From Cladorhizidae sp. MBARI D1340-BT2 (Eukaryota > Porifera > Demospongiae > Poecilosclerida > Cladorhizidae), in NCBI GenBank assembly GCA_028752905.1, contig JAQNBH010000002.1, positions 23,261,059-23,325,058 on the forward strand: 64,000 nt of DNA, written 5' to 3'. The stretch's first letter is position 1; the number at the start of each line of letters is the position of its first letter. Below are positions 24,108 through 38,535 of this stretch, piece by piece. The position numbers and the translations under genes are program-made. The notes beneath the pieces were generated by a model. That model saw only the letters and a program-made list of their open reading frames with translations, was not told the DNA's origin and ran no database searches.

Positions 24108-27100
24108 ATGAGCTTCACGGCAAAAAAACAAGATTTTCGGGGGGAAAATGAGAAACATATAGACCAAATTAGGGCAAATATCAAGAACATGTTTAGCATC
24201 AAGTAAGAGTACAATTCATAACTGCCCTAATTAACAAGACCAAAGTCCCAGATTTTGTCAACTGATAGAGAAGGCCCTTATCTGCAACATGTGAACAGAT
24301 TATCAATAAATGTAGTGGTTTTTCACTGGCAGGCCACCGCTTTGGCAACTGGAAAACGCCAGGAAAAATCACAAACCTTACCACTTCAAATCATCATAAC
24401 TTCCTAATACTTAGAGTACTCAAAACTTTGGCACGTACAAAAGACAGATAATTAGAAGGGCTATCCGGTGATATAAAAATTATCTTTTTTGGGTAAAGTG
24501 TAGAATAGTTATGAGCTTCACGGCAAAAAAACAAGATTTTCGGGGGGGAAATGAGAAACATATAGACCAAATTAGGGCAAATATCAAGAACATGTTTAGC
24601 ATCAAGTAAGAGTACAATTCATAACTGCCCAAATTAACAAGACCAAAGTCCCAGATTTTGTCAACTGATAGAGAAGGCCCTTATCTGCAACATGTGAACA
24701 GATTATCAATAAATGTAGTGGTTTTTCACTGGCAGGCCACCGCTTTGGCAACTGGAAAACGCCAGGAAAAATCACAAACCTTACCACTTCAAATCACCAT
24801 AACTTGCTAATACTTAGAGTACTCAAAATTTTGGCACGTACAAAAGACAGATAATTAGAAGAGCTATCCGGTGATATAAAAATTATCTTTTTTGGGTAAA
24901 GTGTAGAAAAGTTATGAGCTTCACGGCAAAAAAACAAGATTTTCGGGGGGAAAATGAGAAACATATAGACCAAATTAGGGCAAATATCAAGATAGAGAAC
25001 ACATAATGAAACCTATCATTCGAATCATATCAAGTCCATTACAGTAAAGTGTGCAGAATATTATGGATGTTTGATATCAACAGAGAGCACAGAGAGAGAC
25101 CTATCTTAATAGCTATATATCAAGTTTATTCAGTGAAGTGTGGAGAATCTATTTAGCATCAAGAGAGAGCAGAGAGAAACCTATCTTGTGATTCTATCAA
25201 GTCCATTACTGTGAAGTATGCGGAATATACGGATGTTTGGTATCAAGAGAGAGAACAGAGAGAGGCCTACCTTTAGAGCTATATATCAAGTCTATTCAGT
25301 GAAGTGTGGAGAATCTATGAAGCTAACATGTTTAGCTCAAGATAGAGAACACTGAGAGATACCTATCTTGCAAGTCCATTACAGTTAAGTGTGCAGAATA
25401 TATGGATGTTTGGTATCAAGAGAGAGCACTTGGAGAGTCCTATCTTAATAGCTGTATAACAAGTCTATTCAGTGAAGTGTGGATAATCTACGAAGCTAAC
25501 ATGTTTAGCATCAAGTAAGAGTACAATTCATAACTGCCCTAATTAACAAGACCAAAGTCCCAGATTTTGTCAACTGATAGAGAAGGCCCTTATCTGCAAC
25601 ATGTGAACAGATTATCAATAAATGTAGTGGTTTTTCACTGGCAGGCCACCGCTTTGGCAACTGGAAAACGCCAGGAAAAATCACAAACCTTACCACTTCA
25701 AATCACCATAACTTGCTAATACTTAGAGTACTCAAAATTTTGGCACGTACAAAAGACAGATAATTAGAAGGGCTATTCGGTGATATAAAAATTATCTTTT
25801 TTGGGTAAAGTGTAGAAAAGTTATGAGCTTCACGGCAAAAAAACAAGATTTTCGGGGGGAAAATGAGAAACATATAGACCAAATTAGGGCAAATATCAAG
25901 AACATGTTTAGCATCAAGTAAGAGTACAATTCATAACTGCCCTAATTAACAAGACCAAAGTCCCAGATTTTGTCAACTGATAGAGAAGGCCCTTATCTGC
26001 AACATGTGAACAGATTATCAATAAATGTAGTGGTTTTTCACTGGCAGGCCACCGCTTTGGCAACTGGAAAACGCCAGGAAAAATCACAAACCTTACCACT
26101 TCAAATCATCATAACTTCCTAATACTTAGAGTACTCAAAACTTTGGCACGTACAAAAGACAGATAATTAGAAGGGCTATCCGGTGATATAAAAATTATCT
26201 TTTTGGGGTAAAGTGTAGAATAGTTATGAGCTTCACGGCAAAAAAACAAGATTTTCGGGGGGGAAATGAGAAACATATAGACCAAATTAGGGCAAATATC
26301 AAGAACATGTTTAGCATCAAGTAAGAGTACAATTCATAACTGCCCTAATTAACAAGACCAAAGTCCCAGATTTTGTCAACTGATAGAGAAGGCCCTTATC
26401 TGCAACATGTGAACAGATTATCAATAAATGTAGTGGTTTTTCACTGGCAGGCCACCGCTTTGGCAACTGGAAAACGCCAGGAAAAATCACAAACCTTACC
26501 ACTTCAAATCACCATAACTTGCTAATACTTAGAGTACTCAAAATTTTGGCACGTACAAAAGACAGATAATTAGAAGGGCTATTCGGTGATATAAAAATTA
26601 TCTTTTTTGGGTAAAGTGTAGAAAAGTTATGAGCTTCACGGCAAAAAAACAAGATTTTCGGGGGGAAAATGAGAAACATATAGACCAAATTAGGGCAAAT
26701 ATCAAGATAGAGAACACATAATGAAACCTATCATTCGAATCATATCAAGTCCATTACAGTAAAGTGTGCAGAATATTATGGATGTTTGATATCAACAGAG
26801 AGCACAGAGAGAGACCTATCTTAATAGCTATATATCAAGTTTATTCAGTGAAGTGTGGAGAATCTATTTAGCATCAAGAGAGAGCAGAGAGAAACCTATC
26901 TTGTGATTCTATCAAGTCCATTACTGTGAAGTATGCGGAATATACGGATGTTTGGTATCAAGAGAGAGAACAGAGAGAGGCCTACCTTTAGAGCTATATA
27001 TCAAGTCTATTCAGTGAAGTGTGGAGAATCTATGAAGCTAACATGTTTAGCTCAAGATAGAGAACACTGAGAGATACCTATCTTGCAAGTCCATTACAGT

Positions 27101-29252
27101 GAAGTGTGCAGAATATATGGATGTTTGGTATCAAGAGAGAGCACTTGGAGAGTCCTATCTTAATAGCTGTATAACAAGTCTATTCAGTGAAGTGTGGATA
27201 ATCTACGAAGCTAACATGTTTAGCATCAAGTAAGAGTACAATTCATAACTGCCCTAATTAACAAGACCAAAGTCCCAGATTTTGTCAACTGATAGAGAAG
27301 GCCCTTATCTGCAACATGTGAACAGATTATCAATAAATGTAGTGGTTTTTCACTGGCAGGCCACCGCTTTGGCAACTGGAAAACGCCAGGAAAAATCACA
27401 AACCTTACCACTTCAAATCACCATAACTTGCTAATACTTAGAGTACTCAAAATTTTGGCACGTACAAAAGACAGATAATTAGAAGAGCTATCCGGTGATA
27501 TAAAAATTATCTTTTTTGGGTAAAGTGTAGAAAAGTTATGAGCTTCACGGCAAAAAAACAAGATTTTCGGGGGGGAAATGAGAAACATATAGACCAAATT
27601 AGGGCAAATATCAAGATAGAGAACACATAATGAAACCTATCATTCGAATCATATCAAGTCCATTACAGTAAAGTGTGCAGAATATTATGGATGTTTGATA
27701 TCAACAGAGAGCACAGAGAGAGACCTATCTTAATAGCTATATATCAAGTTTATTCAGTGAAGTGTGGAGAATCTATTTAGCATCAAGAGAGAGCAGAGAG
27801 AAACCTATCTTGTGATTCTATCAAGTCCATTACTGTGAAGTATGCGGAATATACGGATGTTTGGTATCAAGAGAGAGAACAGAGAGAGGCCTACCTTTAG
27901 AGCTATATATCAAGTCTATTCAGTGAAGTGTGGAGAATCTATGAAGCTAACATGTTTAGCTCAAGATAGAGAACACTGAGAGATACCTATCTTGCAAGTC
28001 CATTACAGTGAAGTGTGCAGAATATATGGATGTTTGGTATCAAGAGAGAGCACTTGGAGAGTCCTATCTTAATAGCTGTATAACAAGTCTATTCAGTGAA
28101 GTGTGGATAATCTACGAAGCTAACATGTTTAGCATCAAGTAAGAGTACAATTCATAACTGCCCTAATTAACAAGACCAAAGTCCCAGATTTTGTCAACTG
28201 ATAGAGAAGGCCCTTATCTGCAACATGTGAACAGATTATCAATAAATGTAGTGGTTTTTCACTGGCAGGCCACCGCTTTGGCAACTGGAAAACGCCAGGA
28301 AAAATCACAAACCTTACCACTTCAAATCACCATAACTTGCTAATACTTAGAGTACTCAAAATTTTGGCACGTACAAAAGACAGATAATTAGAAGGGCTAT
28401 TCGGTGATATAAAAATTATCTTTTTTGGGTAAAGTGTAGAAAAGTTATGAGCTTCACGGCAAAAAAACAAGATTTTCGGGGGGAAAATGAGAAACATATA
28501 GACCAAATTAGGGCAAATATCAAGAACATGTTTAGCATCAAGTAAGAGTACAATTCATAACTGCCCTAATTAACAAGACCAAAGTCCCAGATTTTGTCAA
28601 CTGATAGAGAAGGCCCTTATCTGCAACATGTGAACAGATTATCAATAAATGTAGTGGTTTTTCACTGGCAGGCCACCGCTTTGGCAACTGGAAAACGCCA
28701 GGAAAAATCACAAACCTTACCACTTCAAATCATCATAACTTCCTAATACTTAGAGTACTCAAAACTTTGGCACGTACAAAAGACAGATAATTAGAAGGGC
28801 TATCCGGTGATATAAAAATTATCTTTTTGGGGTAAAGTGTAGAATAGTTATGAGCTTCACGGCAAAAAAACAAGATTTTCGGGGGGGAAATGAGAAACAT
28901 ATAGACCAAATTAGGGCAAATATCAAGAACATGTTTAGCATCAAGTAAGAGTACAATTCATAACTGCCCTAATTAACAAGACCAAAGTCCCAGATTTTGT
29001 CAACTGATAGAGAAGGCCCTTATCTGCAACATGTGAACAGATTATCAATAAATGTAGTGGTTTTTCACTGGCAGGCCACCGCTTTGGCAACTGGAAAACG
29101 CCAGGAAAAATCACAAACCTTACCACTTCAAATCACCATAACTTGCTAATACTTAGAGTACTCAAAATTTTGGCACGTACAAAAGACAGATAATTAGAAG
29201 GGCTATTCGGTGATATAAAAATTATCTTTTTTGGGTAAAGTGTAGAAAAGTT
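24108..29252. repeat. Block 7: SS L SS LL SS
   Basis: Units: S 24108, 24511, L 24914, S 25823, 26226, L 26629, L 27538, S 28447 and 28850-29252. Each S pair is T then C, giving 806-bp dimers. A private a at 24631 (gcccaaat) lies in S 24511. From L 26629 onward most L units carry g rather than t in A3. Confidence 0.92.
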
Positions 29253-32200
29253 ATGAGCTTCACGGCAAAAAAACAAGATTTTCGGGGGGGAAATGAGAAA
29301 CATATAGACCAAATTAGGGCAAATATCAAGATAGAGAACACATAATGAAACCTATCATTCGAATCATATCAAGTCCATTACAGTAAAGTGTGCAGAATAT
29401 TATGGATGTTTGATATCAACAGAGAGCACAGAGAGAGACCTATCTTAATAGCTATATATCAAGTTTATTCAGTGAAGTGTGGAGAATCTATTTAGCATCA
29501 AGAGAGAGCAGAGAGAAACCTATCTTGTGATTCTATCAAGTCCATTACTGTGAAGTATGCGGAATATACGGATGTTTGGTATCAAGAGAGAGAACAGAGA
29601 GAGGCCTACCTTTAGAGCTATATATCAAGTCTATTCAGTGAAGTGTGGAGAATCTATGAAGCTAACATGTTTAGCTCAAGATAGAGAACACTGAGAGATA
29701 CCTATCTTGCAAGTCCATTACAGTGAAGTGTGCAGAATATATGGATGTTTGGTATCAAGAGAGAGCACTTGGAGAGTCCTATCTTAATAGCTGTATAACA
29801 AGTCTATTCAGTGAAGTGTGGATAATCTACGAAGCTAACATGTTTAGCATCAAGTAAGAGTACAATTCATAACTGCCCTAATTAACAAGACCAAAGTCCC
29901 AGATTTTGTCAACTGATAGAGAAGGCCCTTATCTGCAACATGTGAACAGATTATCAATAAATGTAGTGGTTTTTCACTGGCAGGCCACCGCTTTGGCAAC
30001 TGGAAAACGCCAGGAAAAATCACAAACCTTACCACTTCAAATCACCATAACTTGCTAATACTTAGAGTACTCAAAATTTTGGCACGTACAAAAGACAGAT
30101 AATTAGAAGAGCTATCCGGTGATATAAAAATTATCTTTTTTGGGTAAAGTGTAGAAAAGTTATGAGCTTCACGGCAAAAAAACAAGATTTTCGGGGGGGA
30201 AATGAGAAACATATAGACCAAATTAGGGCAAATATCAAGATAGAGAACACATAATGAAACCTATCATTCGAATCATATCAAGTCCATTACAGTAAAGTGT
30301 GCAGAATATTATGGATGTTTGATATCAACAGAGAGCACAGAGAGAGACCTATCTTAATAGCTATATATCAAGTTTATTCAGTGAAGTGTGGAGAATCTAT
30401 TTAGCATCAAGAGAGAGCAGAGAGAAACCTATCTTGTGATTCTATCAAGTCCATTACTGTGAAGTATGCGGAATATACGGATGTTTGGTATCAAGAGAGA
30501 GAACAGAGAGAGGCCTACCTTTAGAGCTATATATCAAGTCTATTCAGTGAAGTGTGGAGAATCTATGAAGCTAACATGTTTAGCTCAAGATAGAGAACAC
30601 TGAGAGATACCTATCTTGCAAGTCCATTACAGTGAAGTGTGCAGAATATATGGATGTTTGGTATCAAGAGAGAGCACTTGGAGAGTCCTATCTTAATAGC
30701 TGTATAACAAGTCTATTCAGTGAAGTGTGGATAATCTACGAAGCTAACATGTTTAGCATCAAGTAAGAGTACAATTCATAACTGCCCTAATTAACAAGAC
30801 CAAAGTCCCAGATTTTGTCAACTGATAGAGAAGGCCCTTATCTGCAACATGTGAACAGATTATCAATAAATGTAGTGGTTTTTCACTGGCAGGCCACCGC
30901 TTTGGCAACTGGAAAACGCCAGGAAAAATCACAAACCTTACCACTTCAAATCACCATAACTTGCTAATACTTAGAGTACTCAAAATTTTGGCACGTACAA
31001 AAGACAGATAATTAGAAGAGCTATCCGGTGATATAAAAATTATCTTTTTTGGGTAAAGTGTAGAAAAGTTATGAGCTTCACGGCAAAAAAACAAGATTTT
31101 CGGGGGGAAAATGAGAAACATATAGACCAAATTAGGGCAAATATCAAGATAGAGAACACATAATGAAACCTATCATTCGAATCATATCAAGTCCATTACA
31201 GTAAAGTGTGCAGAATATTATGGATGTTTGATATCAACAGAGAGCACAGAGAGAGACCTATCTTAATAGCTATATATCAAGTTTATTCAGTGAAGTGTGG
31301 AGAATCTATTTAGCATCAAGAGAGAGCAGAGAGAAACCTATCTTGTGATTCTATCAAGTCCATTACTGTGAAGTATGCGGAATATACGGATGTTTGGTAT
31401 CAAGAGAGAGAACAGAGAGAGGCCTACCTTTAGAGCTATATATCAAGTCTATTCAGTGAAGTGTGGAGAATCTATGAAGCTAACATGTTTAGCTCAAGAT
31501 AGAGAACACTGAGAGATACCTATCTTGCAAGTCCATTACAGTTAAGTGTGCAGAATATATGGATGTTTGGTATCAAGAGAGAGCACTTGGAGAGTCCTAT
31601 CTTAATAGCTGTATAACAAGTCTATTCAGTGAAGTGTGGATAATCTACGAAGCTAACATGTTTAGCATCAAGTAAGAGTACAATTCATAACTGCCCTAAT
31701 TAACAAGACCAAAGTCCCAGATTTTGTCAACTGATAGAGAAGGCCCTTATCTGCAACATGTGAACAGATTATCAATAAATGTAGTGGTTTTTCACTGGCA
31801 GGCCACCGCTTTGGCAACTGGAAAACGCCAGGAAAAATCACAAACCTTACCACTTCAAATCACCATAACTTGCTAATACTTAGAGTACTCAAAATTTTGG
31901 CACGTACAAAAGACAGATAATTAGAGGGCTATTCGGTGATATAAAAATTATCTTTTTTGGGTAAAGTGTAGAAAGTTATGAGCTTCACGGCAAAAAAACA
32001 AGATTTTCGGGGGGAAAATGAGAAACATATAGACCAAATTAGGGCAAATATCAAGAACATGTTTAGCATCAAGTAAGAGTACAATTCATAACTGCCCTAA
32101 TTAACAAGACCAAAGTCCCAGATTTTGTCAACTGATAGAGAAGGCCCTTATCTGCAACATGTGAACAGATTATCAATAAATGTAGTGGTTTTTCACTGGC

Positions 32201-35200
32201 AGGCCACCGCTTTGGCAACTGGAAAACGCCAGGAAAAATCCCAAACCTTACCACTTCAAATCACCATAACTTGCTAATACTTAGAGTACTCAAAATGTTG
32301 GCACGTACAAAAGACAGATAATTAGAAGAGCTATCCAGTGATATAAAAATTATCTTTTTTGGGTAAAGTGTAGAAAAGTTATGAGCTTCACGGCAAAAAA
32401 ACAAGATTTTCGGGGGGGAAATGAGAAACATATAGACCAAATTAGGGCAAATATCAAGATAGAGAACACATAATGAAACCTATCATTCGAATCATATCAA
32501 GTCCATTACAGTAAAGTGTGCAGAATATTATGGATGTTTGATATCAACAGAGAGCACAGAGAGAGACCTATCTTAATAGCTATATATCAAGTTTATTCAG
32601 TGAAGTGTGGAGAATCTATTTAGCATCAAGAGAGAGCAGAGAGAAACCTATCTTGTGATTCTATCAAGTCCATTACTGTGAAGTATGCGGAATATACGGA
32701 TGTTTGGTATCAAGAGAGAGAACAGAGAGAGGCCTACCTTTAGAGCTATATATCAAGTCTATTCAGTGAAGTGTGGAGAATCTATGAAGCTAACATGTTT
32801 AGCTCAAGATAGAGAACACTGAGAGATACCTATCTTGCAAGTCCATTACAGTGAAGTGTGCAGAATATATGGATGTTTGGTATCAAGAGAGAGCACTTGG
32901 AGAGTCCTATCTTAATAGCTGTATAACAAGTCTATTCAGTGAAGTGTGGATAATCTACGAAGCTAACATGTTTAGCATCAAGTAAGAGTACAATTCATAA
33001 CTGCCCTAATTAACAAGACCAAAGTCCCAGATTTTGTCAACTGATAGAGAAGGCCCTTATCTGCAACATGTGAACAGATTATCAATAAATGTAGTGGTTT
33101 TTCACTGGCAGGCCACCGCTTTGGCAACTGGAAAACGCCAGGAAAAATCACAAACCTTACCACTTCAAATCACCATAACTTGCTAATACTTAGAGTACTC
33201 AAAATTTTGGCACGTACAAAAGACAGATAATTAGAAGGGCTATTCGGTGATATAAAAATTATCTTTTTTGGGTAAAGTGTAGAAAAGTTATGAGCTTCAC
33301 GGCAAAAAAACAAGATTTTCGGGGGGGAAATGAGAAACATATAGACCAAATTAGGGCAAATATCAAGAACATGTTTAGCATCAAGTAAGAGTACAATTCA
33401 TAACTGCCCTAATTAACAAGACCAAAGTCCCAGATTTTGTCAACTGATAGAGAAGGCCCTTATCTGCAACATGTGAACAGATTATCAATAAATGTAGTGG
33501 TTTTTCACTGGCAGGCCACCGCTTTGGCAACTGGAAAACGCCAGGAAAAATCCCAAACCTTACCACTTCAAATCACCATAACTTGCTAATACTTAGAGTA
33601 CTCAAAATGTTGGCACGTACAAAAGACAGATAATTAGAAGAGCTATCCAGTGATATAAAAATTATCTTTTTTGGGTAAAGTGTAGAAAAGTTATGAGCTT
33701 CACGGCAAAAAAACAAGATTTTCGGGGGGGAAATGAGAAACATATAGACCAAATTAGGGCAAATATCAAGATAGAGAACACATAATGAAACCTATCATTC
33801 GAATCATATCAAGTCCATTACAGTAAAGTGTGCAGAATATTATGGATGTTTGATATCAACAGAGAGCACAGAGAGAGACCTATCTTAATAGCTATATATC
33901 AAGTTTATTCAGTGAAGTGTGGAGAATCTATTTAGCATCAAGAGAGAGCAGAGAGAAACCTATCTTGTGATTCTATCAAGTCCATTACTGTGAAGTATGC
34001 GGAATATACGGATGTTTGGTATCAAGAGAGAGAACAGAGAGAGGCCTACCTTTAGAGCTATATATCAAGTCTATTCAGTGAAGTGTGGAGAATCTATGAA
34101 GCTAACATGTTTAGCTCAAGATAGAGAACACTGAGAGATACCTATCTTGCAAGTCCATTACAGTGAAGTGTGCAGAATATATGGATGTTTGGTATCAAGA
34201 GAGAGCACTTGGAGAGTCCTATCTTAATAGCTGTATAACAAGTCTATTCAGTGAAGTGTGGATAATCTACGAAGCTAACATGTTTAGCATCAAGTAAGAG
34301 TACAATTCATAACTGCCCTAATTAACAAGACCAAAGTCCCAGATTTTGTCAACTGATAGAGAAGGCCCTTATCTGCAACATGTGAACAGATTATCAATAA
34401 ATGTAGTGGTTTTTCACTGGCAGGCCACCGCTTTGGCAACTGGAAAACGCCAGGAAAAATCACAAACCTTACCACTTCAAATCACCATAACTTGCTAATA
34501 CTTAGAGTACTCAAAATTTTGGCACGTACAAAAGACAGATAATTAGAAGGGCTATTCGGTGATATAAAAATTATCTTTTTTGGGTAAAGTGTAGAAAAGT
34601 TATGAGCTTCACGGCAAAAAAACAAGATTTTCGGGGGGAAAATGAGAAACATATAGACCAAATTAGGGCAAATATCAAGAACATGTTTAGCATCAAGTAA
34701 GAGTACAATTCATAACTGCCCTAATTAACAAGACCAAAGTCCCAGATTTTGTCAACTGATAGAGAAGGCCCTTATCTGCAACATGTGAACAGATTATCAA
34801 TAAATGTAGTGGTTTTTCACTGGCAGGCCACCGCTTTGGCAACTGGAAAACGCCAGGAAAAATCACAAACCTTACCACTTCAAATCATCATAACTTCCTA
34901 ATACTTAGAGTACTCAAAACTTTGGCACGTACAAAAGACAGATAATTAGAAGGGCTATCCGGTGATATAAAAATTATCTTTTTGGGGTAAAGTGTAGAAT
35001 AGTTATGAGCTTCACGGCAAAAAAACAAGATTTTCGGGGGGGAAATGAGAAACATATAGACCAAATTAGGGCAAATATCAAGAACATGTTTAGCATCAAG
35101 TAAGAGTACAATTCATAACTGCCCTAATTAACAAGACCAAAGTCCCAGATTTTGTCAACTGATAGAGAAGGCCCTTATCTGCAACATGTGAACAGATTAT

Positions 35201-35407
35201 CAATAAATGTAGTGGTTTTTCACTGGCAGGCCACCGCTTTGGCAACTGGAAAACGCCAGGAAAAATCCCAAACCTTACCACTTTAAATCACAATAACTTG
35301 CTAATACTTAGAGTACTCAAAATTTTGGCACGTACAAAAGACAGATAATTAGAAGAGCTATCCGGTGATATAAAAATTATCTTTTTTGGGTAAAGTGTAG
35401 AAAAGTT
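29253..35407. repeat. Block 8: LLL S L S L SS
   Basis: Units: L 29253, L 30162, L 31071-31977 (907 bp), S 31978, L 32381, S 33290, L 33693, S 34602 and 35005-35407. The 907-bp L lacks one a in ttagagggc and one a in gtagaaagtt. S 31978 and S 33290 share atcccaaacc, aaaatgttgg and ctatccagtg. The stretch 29291-33237 recurs 6155 bp downstream. Confidence 0.92.
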
Positions 35408-38400
35408 ATGAGCTTCACGGCAAAAAAACAAGATTTTCGGGGGGAAAATGAGAAACATATAGACCAAATTAGGGCAAATATCAAGATAGAGAACACATAA
35501 TGAAACCTATCATTCGAATCATATCAAGTCCATTACAGTAAAGTGTGCAGAATATTATGGATGTTTGATATCAACAGAGAGCACAGAGAGAGACCTATCT
35601 TAATAGCTATATATCAAGTTTATTCAGTGAAGTGTGGAGAATCTATTTAGCATCAAGAGAGAGCAGAGAGAAACCTATCTTGTGATTCTATCAAGTCCAT
35701 TACTGTGAAGTATGCGGAATATACGGATGTTTGGTATCAAGAGAGAGAACAGAGAGAGGCCTACCTTTAGAGCTATATATCAAGTCTATTCAGTGAAGTG
35801 TGGAGAATCTATGAAGCTAACATGTTTAGCTCAAGATAGAGAACACTGAGAGATACCTATCTTGCAAGTCCATTACAGTGAAGTGTGCAGAATATATGGA
35901 TGTTTGGTATCAAGAGAGAGCACTTGGAGAGTCCTATCTTAATAGCTGTATAACAAGTCTATTCAGTGAAGTGTGGATAATCTACGAAGCTAACATGTTT
36001 AGCATCAAGTAAGAGTACAATTCATAACTGCCCTAATTAACAAGACCAAAGTCCCAGATTTTGTCAACTGATAGAGAAGGCCCTTATCTGCAACATGTGA
36101 ACAGATTATCAATAAATGTAGTGGTTTTTCACTGGCAGGCCACCGCTTTGGCAACTGGAAAACGCCAGGAAAAATCACAAACCTTACCACTTCAAATCAC
36201 CATAACTTGCTAATACTTAGAGTACTCAAAATTTTGGCACGTACAAAAGACAGATAATTAGAAGAGCTATCCGGTGATATAAAAATTATCTTTTTTGGGT
36301 AAAGTGTAGAAAAGTTATGAGCTTCACGGCAAAAAAACAAGATTTTCGGGGGGGAAATGAGAAACATATAGACCAAATTAGGGCAAATATCAAGATAGAG
36401 AACACATAATGAAACCTATCATTCGAATCATATCAAGTCCATTACAGTAAAGTGTGCAGAATATTATGGATGTTTGATATCAACAGAGAGCACAGAGAGA
36501 GACCTATCTTAATAGCTATATATCAAGTTTATTCAGTGAAGTGTGGAGAATCTATTTAGCATCAAGAGAGAGCAGAGAGAAACCTATCTTGTGATTCTAT
36601 CAAGTCCATTACTGTGAAGTATGCGGAATATACGGATGTTTGGTATCAAGAGAGAGAACAGAGAGAGGCCTACCTTTAGAGCTATATATCAAGTCTATTC
36701 AGTGAAGTGTGGAGAATCTATGAAGCTAACATGTTTAGCTCAAGATAGAGAACACTGAGAGATACCTATCTTGCAAGTCCATTACAGTGAAGTGTGCAGA
36801 ATATATGGATGTTTGGTATCAAGAGAGAGCACTTGGAGAGTCCTATCTTAATAGCTGTATAACAAGTCTATTCAGTGAAGTGTGGATAATCTACGAAGCT
36901 AACATGTTTAGCATCAAGTAAGAGTACAATTCATAACTGCCCTAATTAACAAGACCAAAGTCCCAGATTTTGTCAACTGATAGAGAAGGCCCTTATCTGC
37001 AACATGTGAACAGATTATCAATAAATGTAGTGGTTTTTCACTGGCAGGCCACCGCTTTGGCAACTGGAAAACGCCAGGAAAAATCACAAACCTTACCACT
37101 TCAAATCACCATAACTTGCTAATACTTAGAGTACTCAAAATTTTGGCACGTACAAAAGACAGATAATTAGAAGAGCTATCCGGTGATATAAAAATTATCT
37201 TTTTTGGGTAAAGTGTAGAAAAGTTATGAGCTTCACGGCAAAAAAACAAGATTTTCGGGGGGAAAATGAGAAACATATAGACCAAATTAGGGCAAATATC
37301 AAGATAGAGAACACATAATGAAACCTATCATTCGAATCATATCAAGTCCATTACAGTAAAGTGTGCAGAATATTATGGATGTTTGATATCAACAGAGAGC
37401 ACAGAGAGAGACCTATCTTAATAGCTATATATCAAGTTTATTCAGTGAAGTGTGGAGAATCTATTTAGCATCAAGAGAGAGCAGAGAGAAACCTATCTTG
37501 TGATTCTATCAAGTCCATTACTGTGAAGTATGCGGAATATACGGATGTTTGGTATCAAGAGAGAGAACAGAGAGAGGCCTACCTTTAGAGCTATATATCA
37601 AGTCTATTCAGTGAAGTGTGGAGAATCTATGAAGCTAACATGTTTAGCTCAAGATAGAGAACACTGAGAGATACCTATCTTGCAAGTCCATTACAGTTAA
37701 GTGTGCAGAATATATGGATGTTTGGTATCAAGAGAGAGCACTTGGAGAGTCCTATCTTAATAGCTGTATAACAAGTCTATTCAGTGAAGTGTGGATAATC
37801 TACGAAGCTAACATGTTTAGCATCAAGTAAGAGTACAATTCATAACTGCCCTAATTAACAAGACCAAAGTCCCAGATTTTGTCAACTGATAGAGAAGGCC
37901 CTTATCTGCAACATGTGAACAGATTATCAATAAATGTAGTGGTTTTTCACTGGCAGGCCACCGCTTTGGCAACTGGAAAACGCCAGGAAAAATCACAAAC
38001 CTTACCACTTCAAATCACCATAACTTGCTAATACTTAGAGTACTCAAAATTTTGGCACGTACAAAAGACAGATAATTAGAGGGCTATTCGGTGATATAAA
38101 AATTATCTTTTTTGGGTAAAGTGTAGAAAGTTATGAGCTTCACGGCAAAAAAACAAGATTTTCGGGGGGAAAATGAGAAACATATAGACCAAATTAGGGC
38201 AAATATCAAGAACATGTTTAGCATCAAGTAAGAGTACAATTCATAACTGCCCTAATTAACAAGACCAAAGTCCCAGATTTTGTCAACTGATAGAGAAGGC
38301 CCTTATCTGCAACATGTGAACAGATTATCAATAAATGTAGTGGTTTTTCACTGGCAGGCCACCGCTTTGGCAACTGGAAAACGCCAGGAAAAATCCCAAA

Positions 38401-38535
38401 CCTTACCACTTCAAATCACCATAACTTGCTAATACTTAGAGTACTCAAAATGTTGGCACGTACAAAAGACAGATAATTAGAAGAGCTATCCAGTGATATA
38501 AAAATTATCTTTTTTGGGTAAAGTGTAGAAAAGTT
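35408..38535. repeat. Block 9: LLL S (copy of the start of block 8)
   Basis: Units: L 35408, L 36317, L 37226-38132 (907 bp), S 38133-38535. Diagnostic bases follow block 8 in order: A3 g, g, t; purine run with seven G in the second unit and six in the third; the two single-a deletions at the end of the third; then the atgttgg and ccagtg S tail. Confidence 0.92.
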